The notes beneath the pieces were generated by a model. The model saw only the letters and a program-made list of their open reading frames with translations. It was not told the DNA's origin and did not search any database. This document shows positions 19,223 to 27,840 of a stretch of 64,000 nt of DNA, piece by piece; position 1 is the first letter of the stretch; every line of letters starts with the position of its first letter. A program made the translations under genes and the position numbers. The stretch comes from Pseudanabaena sp. PCC 7367 (GTDB taxonomy: Bacteria; Cyanobacteriota; Cyanobacteriia; Pseudanabaenales; Pseudanabaenaceae): NCBI RefSeq assembly GCF_000317065.1, contig NC_019701.1, positions 806,001 to 870,000 of the forward strand, given 5' to 3'.

Positions 19223-19996
19223 ATGATAAACATTGGCGGTAATCCGCTTATGATCCTTCTGGCAATCGTTGCCGCTCTGGGTGGAGTGGGACTCTACTTT
19301 GTGCGCAGCTTTCGACCAGAATTAGCCAGGGATCATGACATCTTTTTCTCAGCGATCGCCCTGGTCTATGGCATCATCCTGCTTGCGTTTAATTTTCGGA
19401 TGGAAATTACCACCCAGCTAGCTCAGGTCTTAATCGTGGGGTTTGGTGGCTGGTTTGTGGTTGAAACCCTAACGCTGAGAAGCTCACTGTCTAATCAGGC
19501 TCGTCGTGCGCCGATGGATCCGATTATGGATGATCCAATTGGCCCACCGGAATATCCTGAATACCGCGTGGAAATTGACCCAACCAGAGAACTTTCGCCC
19601 AGGCGATCGCCCAGTTCACGCCGGATGCGTGGTGCTGAACCCGCCTATGATGAAAGACCAGATGAAAGACCATCAGAGCTAAGGGGAGATATTGAGGGAC
19701 AAGAACCAAGTCGCAGAGCCCGCCGCCCCAGACGAGCTAGCGGCAGCCCTAGTGCAGGTGGTGGCTATCGGGGTAGCAGTCCCAGCAGTAATCCAAGCTC
19801 GGACTCGGTGATCGATATTGACGAAGAAGATATTAAACCTGTTACACCTAGACGTAGACGACCAAGGCCATCGGGCAATGAAGATATGAATAATATCAAT
19901 AACCAATCGCCACCCCCAAGGCGGAGACGGCCTTCTGGCAGACCCCCAGCCAGAAATCCTAGTAATTACGTTAGGGACGAACAAGATGATTGGTAA
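19223..19996 (+). CDS. ycf66: Ycf66 family membrane protein
   Basis: 257 residues. Three hydrophobic segments lie in the first 95 residues (about 7-27, 42-60 and 65-85) around RSFRPELARDHDIFFSAIALVYG, the signature of Ycf66, a family found in cyanobacteria and some plastids whose function is not known. Residues from about 100 onward are a Pro/Arg/Ser-rich, probably disordered tail with repeated RRRRP-type clusters. Position beside psbX is in keeping with a thylakoid-related role, but that is only inference. Confidence 0.9.
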   Translation: MINIGGNPLMILLAIVAALGGVGLYFVRSFRPELARDHDIFFSAIALVYGIILLAFNFRMEITTQLAQVLIVGFGGWFVVETLTLRSSLSNQARRAPMDPIMDDPIGPPEYPEYRVEIDPTRELSPRRSPSSRRMRGAEPAYDERPDERPSELRGDIEGQEPSRRARRPRRASGSPSAGGGYRGSSPSSNPSSDSVIDIDEEDIKPVTPRRRRPRPSGNEDMNNINNQSPPPRRRRPSGRPPARNPSNYVRDEQDDW

Positions 19997-20268
19997 GCGC
20001 TCAAGCTTCTCTTCATCAGTAGTTTAAAATTAACTTTACAATTAGCGATCATTTAAAATGATCTTTTTAGACAAGGTGGCAAATTGTGGGGACGATCGGC
20101 TTAAAGTTAACCAAATTTTGATTTTGGCGATCGCATTCCAGTCGAGAAAGCATAACAATCAGTTATTGCAGGCTAAACTATACTAAGGCGGGCTGTTTAA
20201 GCATTTTATGGACAAAGATGCTTAGTGATGTTCCAGTATGATGCACAAATCCACTACCAGAGCCGATC

Positions 20269-21933
20269 GTGAGCTATTGCGTCAACCCTAATTGCACAAA
20301 TCCCAAAAATATGGCAGGAGATACAATCTGCCTATCTTGTGGTTTTCCGTTACGGCTCAGAAATCGTTACGTTGTCAACCGTCCTTTAGGTAAGGGTGGT
20401 TTTGGGGCAACTTTTTTAGCCGCTGATGAAGGTTTGCCGGGATATCCACCCTGTGTGATTAAACAGCTTCGTCCCAATAGCCAATCACCCAGCATTTTAA
20501 AAATGGCACGGGAGTTATTTGAGCGGGAGGCATACACCCTTGGCAAAATTGGTAATCATCCCCAAATTCCGCGCCTGTTGGACTACTTTGAGGAAACCAG
20601 TAATTTTTACCTAATTCAGGAATATATCGAAGGTGAGACCCTCAAACAGGAATATGAACGCAGGGGCAAATTTAACGAGATTGAAATCCGTAAGATTATC
20701 GCCGAAATATTACCAGCACTTGGTTTTATTCACCAAAATGGCGTAATTCACCGCGATGTGAAGCCAGCTAATATTATTCGCCGCAAGCAGGATGGCCAAC
20801 TGGTCTTAATTGACTTTGGCGCGGTTTCAACCCAGGTCAATAAAATTCCTGGTAATGATAATGATGGTGACGATCCATCTGGTTTGCTTACCAACTTTGC
20901 GATCGGTACGCCTGGATTTGCACCACCTGAACAGATGGCCATGCGACCGGTTTTTTCTAGCGATTTATATGCAGCAGCAATGTGTTGCCTTTATTTATTA
21001 ACTGGTCGATCGCCCAAGGATTTTGGTCATGACCCCTACACTGGCGAAATCAACTGGCGATCGCAGGTGCAGCTCAGTGAGCATTTAAATTTTATTTTCG
21101 ACAAAATGTTGCAGCCCTCGGTTGCCCATCGCTTCCGCACTGCCGAGGAAGTCCTTCAGGCGATGGAATCCCGTGCCCAGCCAAAGCCGCAGATTCTAGA
21201 TGACGAACCCAATACCTATCAAACATCCCAAAATCGAATTTCGCGGGTTGATGCGGCTAACCCTAATCCTACCGGTGGATTCCCTGCTGCTCGCAAATCC
21301 AGAGTTCAAGCCTCATTAAGCGGTCGTAGTTTAAGTGGCAATGATATCACCAGTGGTCTGCAATTGACCCGTGGCGGCGCTACCAGGGGTGGCATTGGTC
21401 GTAGTGGTAAGGAGCTTAAAGGGGGACGCAAGGTAATTGTTGAATATGGCCAAGGTAAACGCAACTTTGCCAACCAGGATCTGGCCAAAGCCTCACTAGC
21501 CAGCGCGAACTTAGCTGGGATTGTGATGAGTCGATCGAAACTGATGGAAACTGATTTCTGTCAATCGGATCTAACTGGGGCTAGCTTCCAGGGCTCGATT
21601 ATGTCAAATGCCAAACTCAATGGCACTAACTTGACCAGAGCCAAAATGCAGCGAGCGATTCTGAGTAAAGCTGATCTTGGTAGTGCCTCTTTGGTTAACG
21701 CCGATCTACGCGAATCCAAGTTGCAATTTGCCTACCTGAGCAAGGCCGATTTGACCGGTGCAAACCTGAGTAATGCTGATTTGACTGGTGCCTATTTAAA
21801 GCAAGCTAACCTCCGCCGCGCCAATTTATGTGGTGCTAATTTAAAGGGTGCCAAGGTTTCTGAAGAACAGCTCTCCTACGCCAAGACCAACTGGAGTACA
21901 ATTCGCCCTGATGGCAGTAAGCGATTGTTTTAA
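20269..21933 (+). CDS. spkB: SpkB-type serine/threonine kinase with pentapeptide repeats
   Basis: 554 residues with a GTG start. The N-terminus has a four-Cys ribbon (CVNPNCTNPKN...CLSCG, residues 4-25), then a eukaryotic-type kinase domain (about 33-310): GKGGFGATF loop, CVIKQL lysine, HRDVKPANI catalytic loop and DFGAV metal motif are intact. A Ser/Arg/Gly-rich linker (about 315-400) leads to a run of A(D/N)LXX pentapeptide repeats (about 400-530), a beta-helix. The same order is known from Synechocystis SpkB, where the Cys motif is needed for activity and the kinase is linked to oxidative stress. Its target is not evident here. Confidence 0.92.
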   Translation: MSYCVNPNCTNPKNMAGDTICLSCGFPLRLRNRYVVNRPLGKGGFGATFLAADEGLPGYPPCVIKQLRPNSQSPSILKMARELFEREAYTLGKIGNHPQIPRLLDYFEETSNFYLIQEYIEGETLKQEYERRGKFNEIEIRKIIAEILPALGFIHQNGVIHRDVKPANIIRRKQDGQLVLIDFGAVSTQVNKIPGNDNDGDDPSGLLTNFAIGTPGFAPPEQMAMRPVFSSDLYAAAMCCLYLLTGRSPKDFGHDPYTGEINWRSQVQLSEHLNFIFDKMLQPSVAHRFRTAEEVLQAMESRAQPKPQILDDEPNTYQTSQNRISRVDAANPNPTGGFPAARKSRVQASLSGRSLSGNDITSGLQLTRGGATRGGIGRSGKELKGGRKVIVEYGQGKRNFANQDLAKASLASANLAGIVMSRSKLMETDFCQSDLTGASFQGSIMSNAKLNGTNLTRAKMQRAILSKADLGSASLVNADLRESKLQFAYLSKADLTGANLSNADLTGAYLKQANLRRANLCGANLKGAKVSEEQLSYAKTNWSTIRPDGSKRLF

Positions 21934-22006
21934 GTTTTAGTTTTAGTTTTTATCTAACTGGAAAAGTTGGAGAATTTAATTGCAAGGGATTTGGATTTAA
22001 TAAAAG

Positions 22007-22285
22007 ATGCCCTGGTTTGTGAAAATCGAAACCGGAATTGTCGATAAGGCCACCTTCGATCGCCATGTGCCGGCGCATTTAGAATATATTAAAAAACTAA
22101 ATGCCCAGGGAAATCTGGCTCACAGCGGCTATTGGGCTGAACTTGGTGGTGGCATGTTGTTGTTTGAGGCGGCTAACCTGGCTGAAGCTCAGGCGATCGT
22201 CCAGGCCGATCCATTGATCGCCAATCACTGCGTTAAGTATCAACTCCATGAATGGCGCTTGGTAGCTGGCAATCTGCTTACTTAA
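22007..22285 (+). CDS. YciI-like protein
   Basis: 92 residues of the YciI / YCII-related dimeric alpha-beta-barrel family: MPWFVKIETGIVDKATFDRHVPAHLEYIKKL, then HSGYWAE, GGGMLLFEA and EAQAIVQADP, with the family's conserved His (HVPAHLEY) and Asp-Pro pair. Members are small enzymes or ligand-binding proteins of mostly unknown role. It lies 70 bp after spkB on the same strand. Confidence 0.88.
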   Translation: MPWFVKIETGIVDKATFDRHVPAHLEYIKKLNAQGNLAHSGYWAELGGGMLLFEAANLAEAQAIVQADPLIANHCVKYQLHEWRLVAGNLLT

Positions 22286-22504
22286 GTGTTTTTAGGCGAG
22301 ATCTTGATCCTGTGCAAGAGCAATCTAACTACAATTACTATCTTTGTAAAAGTAGCCTCCAAAATCTGCGCTAGCGTAGGATTTGAGATTCGATTGAACC
22401 TTAAGGCAAATCGATCACCCAGAATCAAATCAACTAGTTTAGCCAGACTCAAAACAAGTTAGATTGAGAAAAGAGTTTAATTAGCTGGCAAATCGATCGC
22501 CCTT

Positions 22505-23302
22505 ATGAGAATTTTAGTAAGCAATGATGATGGTATTTATTCCCCTGGTGTGCGATCGCTGGCAGAAGCATTAGCCAATGACCATGAAGTTACGGTGGTT
22601 TGCCCCGATCGAGAGCGATCGGCTACTGGTCATGCGTTGACGTTGGTGGAACCGGTGCGGGTCGATCCGATCGAAGGCGTTTTTTCGGATTCAATTACGG
22701 CCTGGGCCTGTTCTGGCACTCCCGCTGATTCAGTCAAGTTAGCCCTGGATGCACTGATTAGCGATCGCCCTGACCTGGTTATTTCGGGGATTAATCGCGG
22801 CTCCAATCTGGGCACTGATGTGCTCTATTCCGGTACGGTTTCGGCAGCAATGGAAGGAGTTCTAGAACGCTTACCCAGCATTGCCATGAGCCTAACCAGC
22901 TTCTCTTCCACTGACTTTCGGGCGGCGGCGGCCTTTGCCAAGCAACTAGTGGCGGCGATCGCCAAGAAGCCCTTATCTGAAGCGGTGCTATTAAATGTAA
23001 ATGTGCCAGCAATTCCAGCCCAGGACATTTGTGGGGCAGTGGTAACCCGATTGGGGATTCGCCGTTGGCGTGATGTATTTGAAAAACGCGTCGATCCCCG
23101 TGGCAAAATTTATTACTGGCTGTCTGGCGAGGTAATTGAAGAGGAAGCCCCACCGGATAGCGATATTCAAGCGATCCGCGATAACTACATCACAATCACG
23201 CCACTCAAATATGACCTCACCCTGGAAGCTCAAATAAATCCGGTGCGAGGCTGGGCAGAGGGAGCGATCGGCCAGGGCGATCGATTTAAGCTAACTATTT
23301 AA
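22505..23302 (+). CDS. surE: 5'/3'-nucleotidase SurE
   Basis: 265 residues of the SurE family of metal-dependent phosphatases acting on nucleoside monophosphates and other phosphate esters. [15 protein letters not shown] carries the metal-binding Asp pair, followed by [36 protein letters not shown] and the C-terminal swapped-dimer arm. Length is typical. It starts a run of short genes (surE, rfaE2-like, GNAT) with gaps of 18 and 33 bp, probably one transcription unit. Confidence 0.95.
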   Translation: MRILVSNDDGIYSPGVRSLAEALANDHEVTVVCPDRERSATGHALTLVEPVRVDPIEGVFSDSITAWACSGTPADSVKLALDALISDRPDLVISGINRGSNLGTDVLYSGTVSAAMEGVLERLPSIAMSLTSFSSTDFRAAAAFAKQLVAAIAKKPLSEAVLLNVNVPAIPAQDICGAVVTRLGIRRWRDVFEKRVDPRGKIYYWLSGEVIEEEAPPDSDIQAIRDNYITITPLKYDLTLEAQINPVRGWAEGAIGQGDRFKLTI

Positions 23303-23320
23303 ATTGAAGTCAAATTGCCA

Positions 23321-23833
23321 ATGTCCCCAGAATCCAATCAAGTTTTTAAATTAGAGACGTTAACCACAGCAATCGCCAGAACGCCCCAAACCTGGCGATC
23401 GATCGTGTTTACCAATGGTTGCTTTGATCTAATCCATGCTGGCCATGTGCGGTATTTAGCGGCGGCCAAGGCATTAGGCAAAACTTTGATCGTGGGCTTA
23501 AATAGCGACGCATCGGTTTGCCAGCTAAAAGGAGAAAGCAGGCCGATCGTGCCGCAGGCCTATCGTGCTGAGGTGTTGGCTGCCCTCAAGCCCGTTGATG
23601 CGGTGGTGATTTTCAATGAATTGACCGCGATCGAAACAATCAAAGCACTCCAGCCGGATATTTACGTCAAAGGTGGCGATTATGAGATTGCTACCCTGCC
23701 GGAAGCGCCTACGGTGCAAAGCTATGGTGGCAAAATTGAATTGATCCAGGTGGAATTACCCACTTCAACCTCGGCGATCGTGAATCGGATTAAGTCAGGC
23801 CGATCGCTGGCGGAATGTTTTGATAAAGTGTAG
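23321..23833 (+). CDS. rfaE2: Heptose-1-phosphate adenylyltransferase-like nucleotidyltransferase
   Basis: 170 residues from the ATG at 23321; an in-frame TTG at 23315 is a less likely start. FTNGCFDLIHAGHVRYL holds the HxGH nucleotidyltransferase motif; GLNSDASVCQLKG, RPIVPQ and YVKGGDY follow. This is the C-terminal half of HldE (RfaE domain II), which activates D-glycero-beta-D-manno-heptose 1-phosphate with ATP; the kinase half is absent, as in many separate RfaE2 proteins. It belongs with surE and the GNAT gene in one apparent operon. The true sugar or polyol substrate cannot be told from sequence. Confidence 0.9.
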   Translation: MSPESNQVFKLETLTTAIARTPQTWRSIVFTNGCFDLIHAGHVRYLAAAKALGKTLIVGLNSDASVCQLKGESRPIVPQAYRAEVLAALKPVDAVVIFNELTAIETIKALQPDIYVKGGDYEIATLPEAPTVQSYGGKIELIQVELPTSTSAIVNRIKSGRSLAECFDKV

Positions 23834-23866
23834 GTTTGCCATTGCCAATTATCACAGCTTAAACCA

Positions 23867-24385
23867 ATGCCAGGACAAGATACCCAGGAAAATACCCAAG
23901 GAAATACGCAAGATTTTACGATCAGAGCTGCTATCCAGGCTGATGCAGAGGCTATTTTTAACTTAATCAAGGCGTTGGCGGAATACGAAAAGCTGAGCCA
24001 TGCGGTGACTGGTAATGTTGAATCTCTGGCGGCGCATTTGTTTGGCGATCGCCCCTGTGCCGAAGCGATCGTGGTGGAATTGGAGCAAGCGATCGTAGGG
24101 TTTGCGCTATTTTTTACCAATTACTCGACTTTTTTGACCAAGCCGGGGATTTATCTGGAAGATTTGTTTGTGTTGCCGAGCCATCGGGGCAAGGGATTGG
24201 GTAAGGCGCTATTGCTGGAGGTGGCAGCGATCGCAACGAGGCGGGATTGTGGCCGGATGGAATGGTCGGTGCTGGATTGGAATGAACCGGCGATCGCGTT
24301 TTATGAACACATTGGTGCGACGGTGTTACCAGATTGGCGGATCTGTCGGATCATGGGCGATCGTTTAGGGGAAATTGTTTCTTAA
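23867..24385 (+). CDS. GNAT N-acetyltransferase
   Basis: 172 residues. After a Gln/Thr-rich start made of short repeats (QENTQGNTQ), the protein shows FTIRAAIQADAEAIFNLIKALAEYEK, LEDLFVLPSHRGKGLGKALL (acetyl-CoA binding R/QxxGxG/A motif A) and MEWSVLDWNEPAIAFYEHIGA, the diamine acetyltransferase-like order of the GNAT fold. It is the last gene of the surE group and ends 18 bp before the convergent SMI1/KNR4 gene. The acceptor is unknown. Confidence 0.9.
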   Translation: MPGQDTQENTQGNTQDFTIRAAIQADAEAIFNLIKALAEYEKLSHAVTGNVESLAAHLFGDRPCAEAIVVELEQAIVGFALFFTNYSTFLTKPGIYLEDLFVLPSHRGKGLGKALLLEVAAIATRRDCGRMEWSVLDWNEPAIAFYEHIGATVLPDWRICRIMGDRLGEIVS

Positions 24386-24403
24386 AAATTCAACAAGCAT
24401 AAA

Positions 24404-25141
24404 CTAATCGTCGGAAGCAGGATCGCGCTCTAACTTCATTTTCTCAAGTTCTTGCCTCATTCCTTCTAATCTCGGAGCCATTCCTGGAAGCAAGCTGGTA
24501 TATTGCTCAAGCATCTGTAACTGAAAATCTACATCAATCTCAGCCGAAAGAGATTCAAAATCTATGTCTGTGCAACCATATTTCAACTGAATTGATTCGA
24601 CTATCTCCTTGTCCTCTTCCCATAATCCTTCTTCTGAATCATAGCTGTATCCTCCTGCTTCATAGCATTCAGCATAGGCTTGCATGTAGCTTGTAAGCGA
24701 ATTGTAAAGTATTTTGTCTGATTCTATGTCAATTCTCCATATTGGGCATCTAGGTGCGACAACATCGACTGCACAGACTTCATCACCTTCAAGATCCATA
24801 ATTCTCAGATGTTGACTTTTCCAGTTCCAGATATCAGGCTCATCCTCTTCAATCTCCTCATGTTCCTGTACTTTATGAAAACCCCAGCTACTCCAAGGAT
24901 GTAGAGCTCTTTCAAGGGAGAAAAAATTACTATAGTAAGGTACTACGGAGTATTTAGCTCCATTATGCCATCCATAAAACTCATATAATTCTTCTGGAAA
25001 TTGATGAATAAACTTGTATTTAGCCAAGAGGCGATCGATTTCCTCACGGCTAATCCCTGGCTCAAAACCTTCAGCAATTTTGGGAGCGTTTGCGACTAAC
25101 CAGTTTTCGATCCGTTCCAGGGCATCAGTTAATTCAGACAT
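24404..25141 (-). CDS. SMI1/KNR4 family protein
   Basis: 245 residues. ISREEIDRLLAKYKFIHQFPEELYEFYGWHNGA near the N-terminus, then FFSLERAL and an acidic Trp/Tyr-rich middle, match the SMI1/KNR4 fold. In bacteria this fold is common among immunity proteins to secreted or contact-dependent toxins, and also in stand-alone proteins of unknown role. No toxin gene is recognisable nearby. Its codon choice looks AT-richer than the genes at 15-24 kb and it has a single HIP1-like word, suggesting different ancestry. It lies 98 bp after the minus-strand pentapeptide gene and may be cotranscribed. Confidence 0.85.
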   Translation of the reverse strand: MSELTDALERIENWLVANAPKIAEGFEPGISREEIDRLLAKYKFIHQFPEELYEFYGWHNGAKYSVVPYYSNFFSLERALHPWSSWGFHKVQEHEEIEEDEPDIWNWKSQHLRIMDLEGDEVCAVDVVAPRCPIWRIDIESDKILYNSLTSYMQAYAECYEAGGYSYDSEEGLWEEDKEIVESIQLKYGCTDIDFESLSAEIDVDFQLQMLEQYTSLLPGMAPRLEGMRQELEKMKLERDPASDD

Positions 25142-25239
25142 AGTAAATCTGTTGCAGTTAGCTAAAATTTAAGCATAAGACTAAAGGTAGTCTATCTTAG
25201 ATTACACCAAAATAGAATAAAGTACAATAAACTATCTAG

Positions 25240-26673
25240 TTAATTTTTAGTTAACTCTTCTAGCATTGGAAACAACACATTGGTAATCGGCTCGGAAACG
25301 GGCTTCACCATTTGCTTCAGCGCGGCGATCCCCCCAACCCGCAGGGCTTTAACGATTTTTTCTTTCTGGGTGGGGTTCTTTTCGATCACCTCGATCGCTT
25401 TGCTGGCTACGATCGCTCGATCGGTAACGGTTTCAGTGGGGTTGTTGGCGGCGAGTTGATCGAGAAGTTGTTGGATCTCGGCGGCGGCTTCGGCCAGGGT
25501 TTGTTTTTGTGCGGGGGCGTAGTTATATTGGTTAGTTTGCTGGCGGGCGTTGTCTTTGACGGTGTCGGCGAGATTGCCGATCTGGGCGCCGCGTAGATCG
25601 TATTTGGATGATTGTTGGTTGGACATTGCTTTTAAGATCCCTTTAAAGTCTGTGCTGTTTCGCCGTTCGATCGCTAACTGCTCTTTGAAAAAGACAAGCT
25701 GATCACCTGTTAATTCTAATTGCTCCTTATAGTTAGTATCGATCGCTTGTAGGGCTTCCTCATATTTTTCCTTGAGCATAGTCCAAGTTTTGCAATCTCT
25801 AGGACTAATCCATGGCTTTGTAGGATCAATCTGCGTCATGAATTTAACTATAAAACCATTGATTTGTTGTTCGATCCCTTGAATCTCTAGTCCTTGGCCA
25901 TTATTTGCAGCTTTAAAATTCTCCAAGGCGATCGATAAGGCTTGCCAGTCGATTCCATTCTCTTCCGAGAAAAAAAGATTTATTGTGTTCGTATACTGCT
26001 GAACTAGGACTGCAAACTCGCCAGGTTTGAAAAACTCATTCTCATTCTTAGGCAGGCGATCCAAAAAATAAATTGACTCTTGCGCTTCTTCATCCCATCC
26101 AGACCAGGTCAAATAAACAAATTCACAATCAACTTGATCAAATCTTGTCTCTTCATCGATTGTCCAACCTTGAATACAAGCACCAGTTAGACAAGCTTTG
26201 TAAAACCTTGCTCCGGAGGCATTTGAGCCACTGAGTTCTGTCCCTCTGAGATCAGCTCCCCAGAAGTCCGCCTCATGTAATTGTGTACAACTGAGATCCG
26301 CATCGCATAGATCCGCACCGCTAAAGTCAGCGCTGAAAAAACCACCTTGATACAGATAAGCTTTACTAAGATTTGCACCATCAAAATTAGCAAAATAGCC
26401 GGCAGCGCAAAAAAAATCAACATTGCTGAGATTGGCTGCACTAAAATTTGTGAAATAAAGATTGGTATTTTCCAGCTTAGCTCTATGTAGGTTTGCACCA
26501 GAAAGGTCAGAAGAACTTAGGGTTGCATCAGTCAGGTTTACTCCTTGCAGATCAACACCGCTAAGGTCAGCATTCTGCACATCAAATCTTTGTCCATTTG
26601 CGCCAAAAGATTTAAGCCAGATTTCATGTTGCTTAAGCTTCTCTTCAATTTCCAGAACTGACAACTTCTTCAT
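25240..26673 (-). CDS. Pentapeptide-repeat protein with helical C-terminal module
   Basis: 477 residues. Residues about 28-170 consist of A(D/N)LSX pentapeptide repeats (for example VDLQGVNLTDATLSSSDLSGANL), a right-handed beta-helix. The middle (about 180-360) is a divergent region with Phe/Gln-rich helices including KYEEALQAIDTNYKEQL. The C-terminal 110 residues, beginning with NQYNYAPAQKQ and followed by Ala/Glu/Gln-rich helices, look like a module seen in other cyanobacterial proteins; I cannot name its function. The gene is AT-rich in the repeats. No enzyme motif is visible. Confidence 0.85.
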   Translation of the reverse strand: MKKLSVLEIEEKLKQHEIWLKSFGANGQRFDVQNADLSGVDLQGVNLTDATLSSSDLSGANLHRAKLENTNLYFTNFSAANLSNVDFFCAAGYFANFDGANLSKAYLYQGGFFSADFSGADLCDADLSCTQLHEADFWGADLRGTELSGSNASGARFYKACLTGACIQGWTIDEETRFDQVDCEFVYLTWSGWDEEAQESIYFLDRLPKNENEFFKPGEFAVLVQQYTNTINLFFSEENGIDWQALSIALENFKAANNGQGLEIQGIEQQINGFIVKFMTQIDPTKPWISPRDCKTWTMLKEKYEEALQAIDTNYKEQLELTGDQLVFFKEQLAIERRNSTDFKGILKAMSNQQSSKYDLRGAQIGNLADTVKDNARQQTNQYNYAPAQKQTLAEAAAEIQQLLDQLAANNPTETVTDRAIVASKAIEVIEKNPTQKEKIVKALRVGGIAALKQMVKPVSEPITNVLFPMLEELTKN

Positions 26674-26915
26674 CAGCCAAGCCGCTAAATTTCTTGAAAA
26701 TCCTTATCCCATTATCACCCAACCCAACCAGCAAAAACACCCACATAAAACTAGTCCCTATCCAAACAACCCAGAGGGCAAAATGGCTAGGGAACCTAGA
26801 AAAATATTCAATTTTGAAGCGAATTATTATTCTTAGCTGTTTTCAGAGTAAATATCAGGCACTAAATCGTGATTATGGCTGTATTCATCGATTTAGCAAC
26901 TAATCCTAAACAAAC

Positions 26916-27071
26916 CTAATTATCAGCAGGTGGCTGCCAAGTATGAGTAGTAGCTTCCTCAACACTGAGGCCAACCTTATTCGCGGCACGAGCCAAAACT
27001 CGATCCTTGCTGACTCTGTCTTCGTAGCGATTGCGGATCGCCAATCTGCGAGCTTGTTGTCTAATCGTCAT
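26916..27071 (-). CDS. Small paralogous protein, copy 1
   Basis: A 51-residue frame: ATG at 27069-27071, TAG at 26916-26918, with GGGAGGGAG just upstream as a strong ribosome site. It starts MTIRQQARRLAIRNR and shares RAANKVGLSVEEAT and HTW with the next small gene at 27233-27385, so the two are a tandem duplication. The conserved block and good ribosome sites on both copies argue that they are real. The basic N-terminus may bind nucleic acid; the function is unknown. Confidence 0.75.
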   Translation of the reverse strand: MTIRQQARRLAIRNRYEDRVSKDRVLARAANKVGLSVEEATTHTWQPPADN

Positions 27072-27232
27072 TTCTCCCTCCCGAAAATTAATGCATTTAA
27101 TGTGAACTTATTTATTTACTGAGGCCAGAGTTTAAGACGGTCTTGGATTCTGGCTTAATTGAGGTTTACGAATTATTTAATCTCCGCAAAATAGCTCAAT
27201 CTATCTTCAACTTAAGCTAACTTAGTTAATAG

Positions 27233-27385
27233 TTAGTTAATGTGAGCCTTCCAGGTGTGGGAAGTAGCTTCTTCAACACTTAAGCCAACCTTATTAGCCG
27301 CACGGGTAAGCACCTTCTCTTGACGCACTTTGTCTTGATTGCGATTTTGGGCTGCCATCCGGCGGGCTTGTTCTCTAATGTTCAT
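27233..27385 (-). CDS. Small paralogous protein, copy 2
   Basis: 50 residues from the ATG at 27383-27385, which has AAGGAG nine bases upstream; a longer frame starting at 27427 lacks such a site. It begins MNIREQARRMAAQNRN and contains RAANKVGLSVEEAT and HTW as in copy 1. It lies upstream of copy 1 by 160 bp on the same strand. No known family is recognised. Two copies kept in frame with the same core suggest selected proteins. Confidence 0.75.
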   Translation of the reverse strand: MNIREQARRMAAQNRNQDKVRQEKVLTRAANKVGLSVEEATSHTWKAHIN

Positions 27386-27840
27386 AGTTAATGACTCCTT
27401 AACCTTTGCTTTTGACACAATCATCATAACGCGAAACTGTATAAAAAGCTACCGAATACCCAGTTAAATTGTTAATTTTTGGTCAACTTTTGTTAAGATG
27501 CGCCTTTGGGTACACTCTTGTTTAGCGCTACAGTTCAATTTGAGGTACAAAGGAGATCCTGCTTACTCAAGCATTTAGATAGTAGAATAATGCTCTAATC
27601 TGCGCTTATTAAGAGATAGACCACTCTATCTTGGAATAGAGGTCGTCATGAAATGTCTACTAATCGTCCGTTAATTAGCAAATGATTAGCAAAATTTGCC
27701 TCTAGCTGAAATCTAGTCAAATTAACCACACCACATTATGGCAAGCTGAGTAATTGGGCATGCGATCGCCCCCATTACCAGAAATTAATCGCAATAAATT
27801 AATAACCTAACTATCCTCGCTCACTACGCCACGCGCAAAT
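27386..27840. other. Divergent spacer upstream of antiporter
   Basis: 455 bp between the minus-strand small gene and the plus-strand antiporter. AT-rich; no family-level ORF. An AAGGAGATC word at about 27549 is not followed by a usable frame. Confidence 0.5.

Noticed and set aside
24404-26673. Toxin-immunity pair made of the pentapeptide protein and the SMI1 protein
   Set aside because: No toxin domain, secretion signal or polymorphic C-terminus is visible; kept only as a speculative finding about the block.
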